The translations under genes and the position numbers were made by a program. A stretch of 64,000 bases of DNA, taken from Acinetobacter seifertii. GTDB taxonomy: Bacteria > Pseudomonadota > Gammaproteobacteria > Pseudomonadales > Moraxellaceae. This document shows, in pieces, positions 57,392 through 64,000 of this stretch. The stretch is from contig NZ_KB851200.1 of assembly GCF_000368065.1 (NCBI RefSeq), positions 325,827 to 389,826 of the forward strand. The letters are read 5' to 3'. A model generated the notes under the pieces. That model did no database searches. It had not been told where the DNA came from and saw only the letters and a list, made by a program, of their open reading frames with translations. Position 1 is the first letter of the stretch; every line of letters begins with the position of its first letter.

Positions 57392-57429
57392 GATGCAGCA
57401 AAGTGGTACAGCATTTGCTGCATCTTTTT
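57392..57429 (+). terminator. Terminator between TonB receptor and M1 peptidase
   Basis: An 11-bp perfect stem (57392-57402 with 57414-57424) with 11-nt loop, then TTTTTA; 12 nt past the receptor stop. Confidence 0.85.
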
Positions 57430-57458
57430 ATTTAAAACTACAGAGGATAAAACCCCTT

Positions 57459-60158
57459 ATGCTGGTCAAGCCTTCATTTAAAAAAAGATTGCTACTTTCA
57501 ACATTATTATCTTTATCGGCGACACAGATTTTTGCATCGAATAACAGTGAACAAATCCCGATTGGTAAATTACCCGAGTGGGTCGTACCCGAATCTTATG
57601 ATTTAGATTTTAAGATTGATCCCGCACAAAAAGGCTATACCGGTAAAACTACGATTCATTTAAAGCTGGCTCAAGCCACAGATCACATCTGGATTCATGG
57701 TAAATCTTTGACGGTGAAAGATGTGAATATTACATCGGCAGAGGGCGTCAAAACCACGGCAAAATATGAGCAAGCCTCCGAGGTTGATGGGGTGAGTAAA
57801 ATTAAATTTGCCAAGACCTTGCCAGCAGGCCAGTATCAACTCGTTCTGGATTTTAATGCGGCGTACGACCAGCAGCTCGACGGTATTTATAAAATCGAGT
57901 TTGAGGGTAAACCTTATGTTATGACACAAATGGAAGCAATTAGTGCACGCCAGTCATTTCCGTCATTTGATGAGCCACGTTTTAAAACGCCGTTTAATAT
58001 TCGTTTGACGATTCCAAGCAAATATTCAGGGTTTGCCAATACCCAACAAACATCCGAGCAAGCAGAGAAGTCGGGTTGGAAAACACTAAGTTTTGCACAA
58101 ACTAAACCACTACCAACGTATTTACTTGCACTGGCTGTTGGACCGTGGCAATTACAAAAAGGGCCAGATATTGGGACAACTTCATGGCGTAAGCAGCCGA
58201 TTCAGTTACGTGGTATTGCGCCTGATGCTAAAGCTGAAAAAATGCAGCATGCTTTATCTGAAACGCCAGCCATTTTAAAAACTTTAGAAGATTATTTTGC
58301 CTTTGGTTATCCATTTGACAAGCTCGATTTACTGGCAGCACCAGACTTCGCCGCTGGTGCAATGGAAAACCCGGGGCTGATTACTTTTAGAGATTATCTA
58401 ATGTTACTAGATAAGGACTCACCAGTTTCATTTGTACAGAATTCATTTAATGTCAATGCACATGAGCTGGCGCATCAATGGTTTGGTGATGTCGTTACGA
58501 TGCCGTGGTGGGATGATTTGTGGCTCAATGAATCTTTCGCGACATGGATGCAAAGTAAAATTACTCAAAAATTACATCCCGAATTTAATGCTGATCTAGA
58601 GCGTATTTCAGACACCGCAGATGCGATGAAAAGTGATAGCTTGGTAAGTGTGCGTCGTATTCGTCAGCCTATTTTAAGCAATGCCGATATTCAAACTGCT
58701 TTTGATGGCATCACGTATCAAAAAGGTGCAGCTGTTTTAAATATGTTTGAAAGCTACTTAGGTGAAGAAAAATTCAAACAAGGCGTACGCAATTATATTA
58801 ATAAGCACCAATATGGTAATGCGACAGCCAATGATTTAATTAGCGCTTTAGCTGAGCAGTCTGAGCAAGGCGAGCGCTTTGCCAAAGCGATGAAAAGTTT
58901 CCTTGATCAACCGGGTGTACCTTTACTCAATACTTCACTACAGCAAAAAGGTAATAAAGTCTTTTTAAATGTGAAGCAAACTCGTTATTTACCTGTGGGT
59001 TCAAAAGGTGATGCCAGAAGCCTGTGGGGCGTACCATTATGTGTACGTTATGAAGTTCCAAATGCAGGTAGTAAAGTGCAATGTGAATTGGTAGACCAAG
59101 CAGAAGCTAAGATTGAACTCAAAGGTGCTAGTCTTGGCAGTTGGTATATTCCAAATGCAAATGCGGCGGGATACTACCAATTTAGTTTGCCTCAAAAAGA
59201 ATTTACTCGCCTGACTGCCGCTACAGAGAAGCTTTCTAACAGTGAACAGTTGGCCTACGCCTACGCAATTTCTGCTGCATTTAACCATGGTGATATTAAT
59301 TTATTGGCTGTCGTAGATGCTGCGAAGAAATTTGCCAATTCGAATAGCCGACAAATTAGTACAGCCTTGTTTTCCCAGTTAAGTACTATTCATCGTCATG
59401 TATTAAAAACAGAAGCTGAACGTGAACATTTTAGAAAAGTCTTAGCTAATTTATATTTACCTAAATTAAATCAGTTGGGTTATGTCAGCAAAACAGATGA
59501 AGCAGCTGAAGACAGTTTGTGGCGTAGTGAGTTAGTTAAGTTTCTTGCTTTAGATATTCAAGTTCCCGAAGTCCGTACACAACTGTTAAAACAGTCAGAT
59601 GCTCTATTTGCTCAAAAGCAGCTTAACTTTGCGCAAGTAACCCCTGAATTATTGCCAACCATTTTAGCTGTACGTGTACAAGAAAAAGGCCAACCTGCTT
59701 TTGATCGTTTATCTGGAGAGTTACAACGCGTGACTCAACCAACACAACGTCTTGCAATTCTTACGGCTCTAGGTTCAGCAAATCAAGAAGCAACACGCCA
59801 ACAAGCACGTCAGTTAATTTTGAACCCGCGTGTTAAAGTCGGTGAAGTTCATACCGTGGTCAACTCAATCAATAATTATGGAGATGAACAAGGTGGCTTA
59901 TGGTCTTGGTTTAAGGTAAATCATGACGCCGTATTTGATCGTTTAGGGAAATCTTCAGCTGGGCGTTTTCCTGCAATGTTCAGTGGGGCAGCATGTACCC
60001 AACAACAAGCAGTCCAGTTAAATGACTTTTTTGCACCACGAACTAAAGAATTAGTCGGGGTTGAAAGAGGATTGAAACAGACCAAAGAACGTATTCAACT
60101 CTGTGAATCTTTAGTGGCAAAACAAGATGGATCAATTGTGCAGCAGTTAAAGTTGTAA
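57459..60158 (+). CDS. Exported M1-family aminopeptidase
   Basis: An 899-aa zinc metallopeptidase. It has a signal peptide from the ATG at 57459 (MLVKPSFKKRLLLSTLLSLS, cleavage near IFA-SNN). The M1 exopeptidase motif GAMENPG and the zinc motif HELAHQWFGD followed by NESFATW (third zinc ligand Glu) are intact near residues 300-350. An ERAP1-like C-terminal domain occupies residues about 540-890. AGAGGA lies before the ATG. Earlier in-frame codons from 57387 run through the terminator hairpin and are rejected. As an exported aminopeptidase next to a TonB receptor it could feed peptide degradation products; this is inference. Confidence 0.9.
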   Translation: MLVKPSFKKRLLLSTLLSLSATQIFASNNSEQIPIGKLPEWVVPESYDLDFKIDPAQKGYTGKTTIHLKLAQATDHIWIHGKSLTVKDVNITSAEGVKTTAKYEQASEVDGVSKIKFAKTLPAGQYQLVLDFNAAYDQQLDGIYKIEFEGKPYVMTQMEAISARQSFPSFDEPRFKTPFNIRLTIPSKYSGFANTQQTSEQAEKSGWKTLSFAQTKPLPTYLLALAVGPWQLQKGPDIGTTSWRKQPIQLRGIAPDAKAEKMQHALSETPAILKTLEDYFAFGYPFDKLDLLAAPDFAAGAMENPGLITFRDYLMLLDKDSPVSFVQNSFNVNAHELAHQWFGDVVTMPWWDDLWLNESFATWMQSKITQKLHPEFNADLERISDTADAMKSDSLVSVRRIRQPILSNADIQTAFDGITYQKGAAVLNMFESYLGEEKFKQGVRNYINKHQYGNATANDLISALAEQSEQGERFAKAMKSFLDQPGVPLLNTSLQQKGNKVFLNVKQTRYLPVGSKGDARSLWGVPLCVRYEVPNAGSKVQCELVDQAEAKIELKGASLGSWYIPNANAAGYYQFSLPQKEFTRLTAATEKLSNSEQLAYAYAISAAFNHGDINLLAVVDAAKKFANSNSRQISTALFSQLSTIHRHVLKTEAEREHFRKVLANLYLPKLNQLGYVSKTDEAAEDSLWRSELVKFLALDIQVPEVRTQLLKQSDALFAQKQLNFAQVTPELLPTILAVRVQEKGQPAFDRLSGELQRVTQPTQRLAILTALGSANQEATRQQARQLILNPRVKVGEVHTVVNSINNYGDEQGGLWSWFKVNHDAVFDRLGKSSAGRFPAMFSGAACTQQQAVQLNDFFAPRTKELVGVERGLKQTKERIQLCESLVAKQDGSIVQQLKL

Positions 60159-60172
60159 TTGATTCAAGCATT

Positions 60173-60204
60173 AAAAAAGCCAACTGATCGTAGTTGGCTT
60201 TTTT
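60173..60204. terminator. Bidirectional terminator, M1 peptidase / trpG
   Basis: A 13-bp stem (60173-60185 with 60192-60204), 6-nt loop, with A and T runs; it lies between convergent stops. Confidence 0.88.
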
Positions 60205-60255
60205 TATTCAGGGTTCTTATCACATTACTTTTAAAATAATCTATTTACGGCAGCC

Positions 60256-60840
60256 TTATGCATAGATATCTAAAAAGTTTTTAAAGATTTGATGGCCATG
60301 TTGACTTAAGATTGATTCAGGATGGAACTGCACGCCTTCAACAGGAAGTGTCTTATGTTTAACACCCATAATTTCTTCCATTGAACCATCTGCTTCATTG
60401 GTCCAGCAAGTTACTTCAAGGCAATCAGGCAGTGTTTGCTGATCGATCACCAAAGAATGATAACGAGTTGCCGAGAATGGGCTAGGAAGATTACTGAAAA
60501 TACCTTTATTGCTGTGGTACATATCAGATAAACGTCCGTGCATCACCGTTTTGGCTCTTACAATTTTTCCGCCAAAAGCTTGCCCAATACTTTGATGCCC
60601 TAAACACACGCCAAGCAAAGGAATTTTTCCGGCAAAGTGATTAATTGCAGGAATTGAAATACCTGCTTCACTTGGAGAGCAAGGGCCAGGACCAATCACA
60701 AGATATTTTGGTTGCCATCGTTCAATATCCTCTAATGTGACTTGATCATTGCGAACTACTTTTACTTCCTGATTCAACTCGCCAAAATACTGGACGATGT
60801 TGTAGGTAAAAGAGTCGTAATTGTCGATCATTAGAAGCAT
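60256..60840 (-). CDS. trpG: Anthranilate/aminodeoxychorismate synthase component II
   Basis: A 194-aa class I glutamine amidotransferase that supplies ammonia to TrpE or PabB. The catalytic triad is visible: Cys79 in [15 protein letters not shown], and His/Glu in [16 protein letters not shown] near residue 172. The start ATG is at 60840 ([14 protein letters not shown]). TrpG and PabA functions cannot be told apart by sequence; one protein often serves both. It is separated from trpDC and adjoins the prophage edge upstream. Confidence 0.92.
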   Translation of the reverse strand: MLLMIDNYDSFTYNIVQYFGELNQEVKVVRNDQVTLEDIERWQPKYLVIGPGPCSPSEAGISIPAINHFAGKIPLLGVCLGHQSIGQAFGGKIVRAKTVMHGRLSDMYHSNKGIFSNLPSPFSATRYHSLVIDQQTLPDCLEVTCWTNEADGSMEEIMGVKHKTLPVEGVQFHPESILSQHGHQIFKNFLDIYA

Positions 60841-60891
60841 TTTAGATTCAACTCACTAATAAATAAAAGGATTTTATTTTGATGTGGTTTT

Positions 60892-60927
60892 GGTACTCAA
60901 TTTGATACTCAAGATTGATAAAGTACC
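60892..60927. repeat. Candidate prophage junction / integrase-arm-like repeats
   Basis: Two direct copies of TACTCAA (60894-60900 and 60906-60912, 12-bp offset) lie inside an inverted repeat ggtact/agtacc (60892-60897 with 60922-60927). They sit between trpG and the first phage gene. A role as attachment or arm site is inference. Confidence 0.35.
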
Positions 60928-60940
60928 TATATATTTGGAT

Positions 60941-60967
60941 AAAATAAAGCCACCTCAATAGGTGGCT
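60941..60967 (-). terminator. Terminator at the end of the prophage operon
   Basis: An 8-bp stem (agccacct 60948-60955 with aggtggct 60960-60967), CAAT loop, and a T-rich tail on the minus strand. The stem overlaps the last codons and stop of the gene ending at 60955. Confidence 0.8.
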
Positions 60968-61224
60968 ACTTTACCAGATTCTTTTGTGTCTGTAACGACA
61001 GATTGCACGTATGACAATAACCAAAAACTTTTTCGCCCATCCTTATAAGGCCTATGGTATCTGCCTTCACGAATTCGAGCGTCTAGAGTTTCAGGTTCGA
61101 TATTGAGCATGTGTGCAAATTCTTCACGACCAACTCGGCGTTCTTCTTTTGACTGGGCAATACGTTCAGCTACTGCAACAATCTTTTCTAGAATACTAGC
61201 CTCTATTTTAACTACTTGTCCCAT
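60955..61224 (-). CDS. Prophage protein, probable small DNA-binding protein
   Basis: An 89-aa protein. The region RVGREEFAHMLNIEPETLDARIREGRYHRPYKDGRKSFW (split here for its sense: a helix pair REEFAHMLNIEPETLDARI, then a KDGRKSFW turn) looks like an excisionase/MerR-type HTH with a wing, as in Xis or AlpA-like proteins. That role is inferred from shape and from position at the phage edge. GGAGG lies before the ATG, which overlaps the methyltransferase stop as TAATG. Confidence 0.65.
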   Translation of the reverse strand: MGQVVKIEASILEKIVAVAERIAQSKEERRVGREEFAHMLNIEPETLDARIREGRYHRPYKDGRKSFWLLSYVQSVVTDTKESGKVATY

Positions 61225-61724
61225 TACCCCTCCTTACTTTCCGCTTTTCTAAAATCAGTCTCTGTCACAATCCACTGAACATCTTTAAGACTTGGACGAA
61301 ATACGACAACGCAACAACCAAATGGCGCATTAGATGATGAACCGCCAAACTTTAAGCGGCCACGAATAAAATGAATTTCACGACCCAAACAATAGTCTTG
61401 AAACCAACGGGCATCAGTGCGAACAGGAACGAGTGCAACTACCGTATGACCCTTACTTGCTGTTTCTGCTGCTTTGGCAATCCAATCTACAATTTCACGG
61501 CCGTATGGTGGATTCATCCAACATGTTCCAGACCATTCTTGTTTCAGCCCATCAATTTCAGGCGTGAAGTAGCGCTCACATTTGGCATTCCCAGGCAGAG
61601 CACAAACATCTAAATCAAAGTTAAAAACTCGATCCAATTTTTCAAAAAAATCTTGCGGTGTTGACCATACATCTGTTCTATTTTCAGCAAGACCAAACAG
61701 CTTGCTTTGGGCCATTGTGTTCAT
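61224..61724 (-). CDS. Phage DNA N-6-adenine methyltransferase
   Basis: A 166-aa protein of the phage Dam-like family. The N-terminal block DVWSTPQDFFEKLDRVFNF, DLDVCALPGNAKCERYFTP and the catalytic motif WMNPPYGREI (NPPY, near residue 70) are diagnostic. It methylates adenine N6, protecting phage DNA from host restriction. An ATGA overlap joins it to the next gene upstream. Confidence 0.9.
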   Translation of the reverse strand: MNTMAQSKLFGLAENRTDVWSTPQDFFEKLDRVFNFDLDVCALPGNAKCERYFTPEIDGLKQEWSGTCWMNPPYGREIVDWIAKAAETASKGHTVVALVPVRTDARWFQDYCLGREIHFIRGRLKFGGSSSNAPFGCCVVVFRPSLKDVQWIVTETDFRKAESKEG

Positions 61725-61930
61725 CCCTCAGCTCCCGATTCAACATCCAACAACATGCTGCCTTCCTCTGGATATTCGGTCATCCAAAAGTAATAGCCTT
61801 TGCCACTGTGCCCATCTTCAAAAAATTTAATAGTTAGTTCAGTTTCAAGTTGATCTAAATCATTTTCACCATCTGGATTTACAAATTCGAGAAGGCTTTT
61901 TAATTGGTGACCATTAAGAGTTATGCTCAT
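61721..61930 (-). CDS. Hypothetical prophage protein (69 aa)
   Basis: A small acidic protein (GENDLDQLETELTIKFFEDG); no recognised domain. Overlaps both neighbours by 4 nt, consistent with coupled translation. Confidence 0.65.
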   Translation of the reverse strand: MSITLNGHQLKSLLEFVNPDGENDLDQLETELTIKFFEDGHSGKGYYFWMTEYPEEGSMLLDVESGAEG

Positions 61931-62151
61931 TGTTCAGCTCCCGATTCGCTTGCTTCTTCAACTTCATCCCAATTGACAAAGGCAACCCCTGAATCACATT
62001 CTATTTCACCCTTGTGATTGCAATTAGGACACTGAACCTTGTCCCCATCCCACAAGTAGCACCCAATGCCACGTTCAGTTGTTACTTCTGCATAGTCGCC
62101 AAAACCACAATTAGAGCAGGCATCAAGCCAAGTAATTTTAAGAGTTTTCAT
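61927..62151 (-). CDS. Prophage zinc-ribbon-like protein
   Basis: A 74-aa protein with two Cys pairs: CSNCGFGDY near residue 12 and CPNCNHKGEI near residue 42, forming a probable zinc ribbon. The ATG at 62151 is preferred, with AGGTGA 5 nt upstream; an ATG at 62172 adds seven residues and overlaps the neighbour more. Role unknown. Confidence 0.65.
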   Translation of the reverse strand: MKTLKITWLDACSNCGFGDYAEVTTERGIGCYLWDGDKVQCPNCNHKGEIECDSGVAFVNWDEVEEASESGAEQ

Positions 62152-62473
62152 TTTGATCACCTGCTGCTTCAACCATTGCCTTATATCCAGTTTTACTTAG
62201 CGTCGACATCGGCGCGACTGAATATCGTTCGTATGCTTGGAACATCTTTTCCGATGGAACCTTAGGCATTAGTACATAACCCTCTGGCACCGCCTGAGCT
62301 TTGGCTTTTTCTTGCCATGCATACCAAGCTCCATTGATAAATGATTCTGCACATGAGTTGAATGGTAAGTCGTAAAAATCACCATTAAAATGAGATTTTT
62401 CCTCATTCAGTATTTCTGCAATTTCCGAAAGCTTCTCAAAAGCCTCTCTTTCCTTATTCAAATCAAAAATCAT
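62138..62473 (-). CDS. Hypothetical prophage protein (111 aa)
   Basis: No recognised domain with certainty. It contains FINGAWYAWQEKAKAQ and EGYVLMPKVPSEKMFQAY, a pattern common in small phage proteins of unknown function that accompany DNA-metabolism genes. It overlaps the next upstream gene by 1 nt. Confidence 0.65.
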   Translation of the reverse strand: MIFDLNKEREAFEKLSEIAEILNEEKSHFNGDFYDLPFNSCAESFINGAWYAWQEKAKAQAVPEGYVLMPKVPSEKMFQAYERYSVAPMSTLSKTGYKAMVEAAGDQNENS

Positions 62474-62718
62474 TACGCCCTCAAATATTCTTCTTTAGTC
62501 CACTCAACAAACTCTTTATAAAGTTGTTGAGCTGGTTTATTTAACCGGTTGTGATAGTCGATAGTTATACGGCGCCAAGCGACTGGTACCGCATAATGCT
62601 TGGTTAGAAACATTGCTTGATCCATGCCTTGCCGGACTATTACGTAGCCCAGCAATTGCAAGTAGTACATAAAACCAAGCATGTGTTTTTGGCTCACTTT
62701 CTTGTACTGATCTTTCAT
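62473..62718 (-). CDS. Hypothetical prophage protein (81 aa)
   Basis: A basic protein (MLGFMYYLQLLGYVIVRQG, then AWRRITIDYHNRLNKPAQQL). No recognised domain. It starts 2 nt after the preceding gene's stop. Confidence 0.62.
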   Translation of the reverse strand: MKDQYKKVSQKHMLGFMYYLQLLGYVIVRQGMDQAMFLTKHYAVPVAWRRITIDYHNRLNKPAQQLYKEFVEWTKEEYLRA

Positions 62719-62719
62719 G

Positions 62720-63721
62720 TTAGAAACCGTCCACTAATAGATAATCAGGATCAGCTTCAGGTTGAGTAGGTGTAGGATTCTCTAATTCATAGCGGCGTTT
62801 TCTCACATACCCCATTAGCTTCGGTTGAATCTGCGGATCTCGTGCAGCCACGTCTATTTCCAAAGCATCTAGCGTTGTAAGGTCTGGTGCAGTTTGGATT
62901 TGAACCATTAAAGAGGGTGGCTCATTAGCAGATGCCTTTTCTTTTTCTAGCTCTTCAAGACGTTTGTGAGTGGCGAGAAGGATAGGCTTCATTTGTTCGT
63001 CATCCCATGTGCGGGTATAACGATAAACCGCATTTACTTCTGCAGGTGTTTTTGACTCTTTTACACGCTGTAGAAGAGTATCTAGGGTTTGCTGATATTC
63101 TGGATCTACTTTAGGCTCGTTAGTTTCTGGAACTAATAGATCCTCGGATGATGAAACATAAGGCCCCTCAGTAACAACAATTGCACTATCGAGATCCTCT
63201 TTTAAATCTTTAGTAGGCTCTTCAATTACTGTTTTTTCAGTATTAACCTGAGGTGATTTCTCAACTTCATTTTTTAAAGGCTTTTCTTCTTCAACTTCAT
63301 CAGTTGGCTTGTTCAGAAGTTTGAGCATATCTTCAGCAAACTCACCTCCACTTACTTTGATAATGGCGCAGCAATGAGCAAAAGCATTATCAAAACTTGA
63401 GTGAACTTGGCCATGCTGGAGCATGCGCAATTGTCCTTTAGATCCATTCCACTTAAACTGCTGCACACCTAATTCAACAGTTGGGCTAGGGTAAGAGCAA
63501 GTAGAACCTTTTTCTGGCGCAACTCTTAATGGTTCTGGTACCTCAAATTCACCAATAAAAATAGTTCTAGGCTTTAATTGAAATTCGAATTTATCAAAAA
63601 CATCAAAGCCAAAGTCATAAGGGTTAAATGGTTCCCAGCCATTACGCTCAGTATTATTTACTAAAAGTAATTCACCGTTGGCCCAAGCAAGTTTGGCTTC
63701 AACTTTATTTAGAATTTTCAT
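62720..63721 (-). CDS. Hypothetical prophage protein (333 aa), acidic
   Basis: The N-terminal part (about residues 1-135, LAWANGELLLVNNTERNGWEP) looks folded. The middle, rich in Glu, Pro, Thr and Val (about 140-210), looks disordered, and a helical C-terminus follows. No family is recognised. It overlaps the upstream gene by 4 nt. Confidence 0.65.
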   Translation of the reverse strand: MKILNKVEAKLAWANGELLLVNNTERNGWEPFNPYDFGFDVFDKFEFQLKPRTIFIGEFEVPEPLRVAPEKGSTCSYPSPTVELGVQQFKWNGSKGQLRMLQHGQVHSSFDNAFAHCCAIIKVSGGEFAEDMLKLLNKPTDEVEEEKPLKNEVEKSPQVNTEKTVIEEPTKDLKEDLDSAIVVTEGPYVSSSEDLLVPETNEPKVDPEYQQTLDTLLQRVKESKTPAEVNAVYRYTRTWDDEQMKPILLATHKRLEELEKEKASANEPPSLMVQIQTAPDLTTLDALEIDVAARDPQIQPKLMGYVRKRRYELENPTPTQPEADPDYLLVDGF

Positions 63722-63999
63722 GCTGTCATCCCCGTTTTAGCTAATGATTCAATGTCTTGTTTAACTGCTGGTAGTTTTGCTGCTTCAATTTGGATAAGGG
63801 CATCTATGCCGAAGTGTTCACAAACTGTTTTCACGTCTAGGCCGCGTTCAGCTATGAAGTTTTGAAGTTCATCTCTTTGTTGATCTGAGATACCGTTAAA
63901 TTCTGGTGGACTAATCCAAGTGCCACGTTGCTTATCAAACGTGCAATTCAATGCTTTAGCTCTCATTAACATTGCTTGGCGCATGTTCTGGTAATACAT
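63718..63999 (-). CDS. Hypothetical prophage protein (93 aa visible)
   Basis: A helical protein (DQQRDELQNFIAERGLDVKT, then HFGIDALIQIEAAKL) with no certain family. The ATG at 63999 is at the window edge, so the true start may lie outside; Met6 is another option. Confidence 0.55.
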   Translation of the reverse strand: MYYQNMRQAMLMRAKALNCTFDKQRGTWISPPEFNGISDQQRDELQNFIAERGLDVKTVCEHFGIDALIQIEAAKLPAVKQDIESLAKTGMTA

Positions 64000-64000
64000 G

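Larger units (their letters stand above)
60890..64000 (-). mobile_element. Edge of a prophage (early/cargo region), incomplete
   Basis: Eight minus-strand genes, mostly 70-110 codons, overlap or abut by 1-4 nt or a few bases more, a phage-like packing unlike the spaced core genes. One is a phage N6-adenine methyltransferase. The region starts beside trpG and continues beyond the window. No integrase, repressor or structural gene is seen. The exact boundary is not defined; 60890 is set just before the repeat-rich candidate junction. Confidence 0.78.

Noticed and set aside
57387..57458. M1 peptidase start at GTG 57387
   Set aside because: Those codons run through the terminator hairpin; the signal peptide begins at 57459.
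61371..62265. Plus-strand ORFs antisense to prophage genes
   Set aside because: Overlap a phage methyltransferase and tightly coupled minus-strand genes; no domain.

Overview
The window looks like a chromosomal stretch of an Acinetobacter from the calcoaceticus-baumannii complex. It is AT-rich, carries an ADC-type class C beta-lactamase in a chromosomal setting, and its core proteins resemble A. baumannii-group orthologues as I remember them. Several ADC residues differ from the A. baumannii form I recall, so a sister species is possible. No database search was run; species and family calls rest on recognition of motifs and gene order.

Positions 1-24.5 kb are housekeeping: purB (cut by the window edge), hflD, mnmA and nudJ; a gamma carbonic anhydrase-like protein; the PBP5-type carboxypeptidase dacC; two paralogous small secreted proteins; surE with an NlpD-like lipoprotein; a LysR regulator; a Lon-family protease; an AmpG-like permease with an unusual soluble insert; gloA; a bile-acid-symporter-family protein; rpmE; a PilZ-domain protein translationally coupled to a FimX-like degenerate GGDEF/EAL protein; epmB divergent from its substrate gene efp; and cstA with a YbdD/YjiX partner.

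Positions 24.6-28.0 kb form a small accessory islet beside tRNA-Val(GAC). It holds a stand-alone SIR2-like protein (candidate anti-phage NADase), a phage-immunity-like remnant with a structured RNA candidate and an Ash-like ORF, and a TetR regulator. The sequence just downstream of the tRNA recurs in diverged form at the far edge of the islet.

Positions 28.1-37.0 kb carry metabolic accessory genes: a LysR regulator divergent from a DoxX / double-VOC / porin / orphan M17-N-domain cluster; an ornithine-cyclodeaminase-family gene with a threo-3-hydroxyaspartate ammonia-lyase-like gene and a divergent PAS-HTH regulator starting at TTG; a His/Ser-rich membrane miniprotein; and pirin. Positions 37-45 kb return to core genes: an L,D-transpeptidase, hemE, a DUF817 protein, a DUF3015/DUF4105 pair, blaADC and folE.

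Positions 45.3-51.7 kb are the xanthine dehydrogenase operon xdhABC. In it xdhB is split by a 1,481-bp ISNCY-like insertion sequence with a 5-bp target duplication, so purine oxidation through this enzyme is probably lost. An Smr protein and trpC/trpD follow. A TonB-dependent receptor and an M1 aminopeptidase on the opposite strand separate trpD from trpG. From about 60.9 kb to the end there is one edge of a prophage: eight tightly packed minus-strand early-type genes, including a phage N6-adenine methyltransferase.
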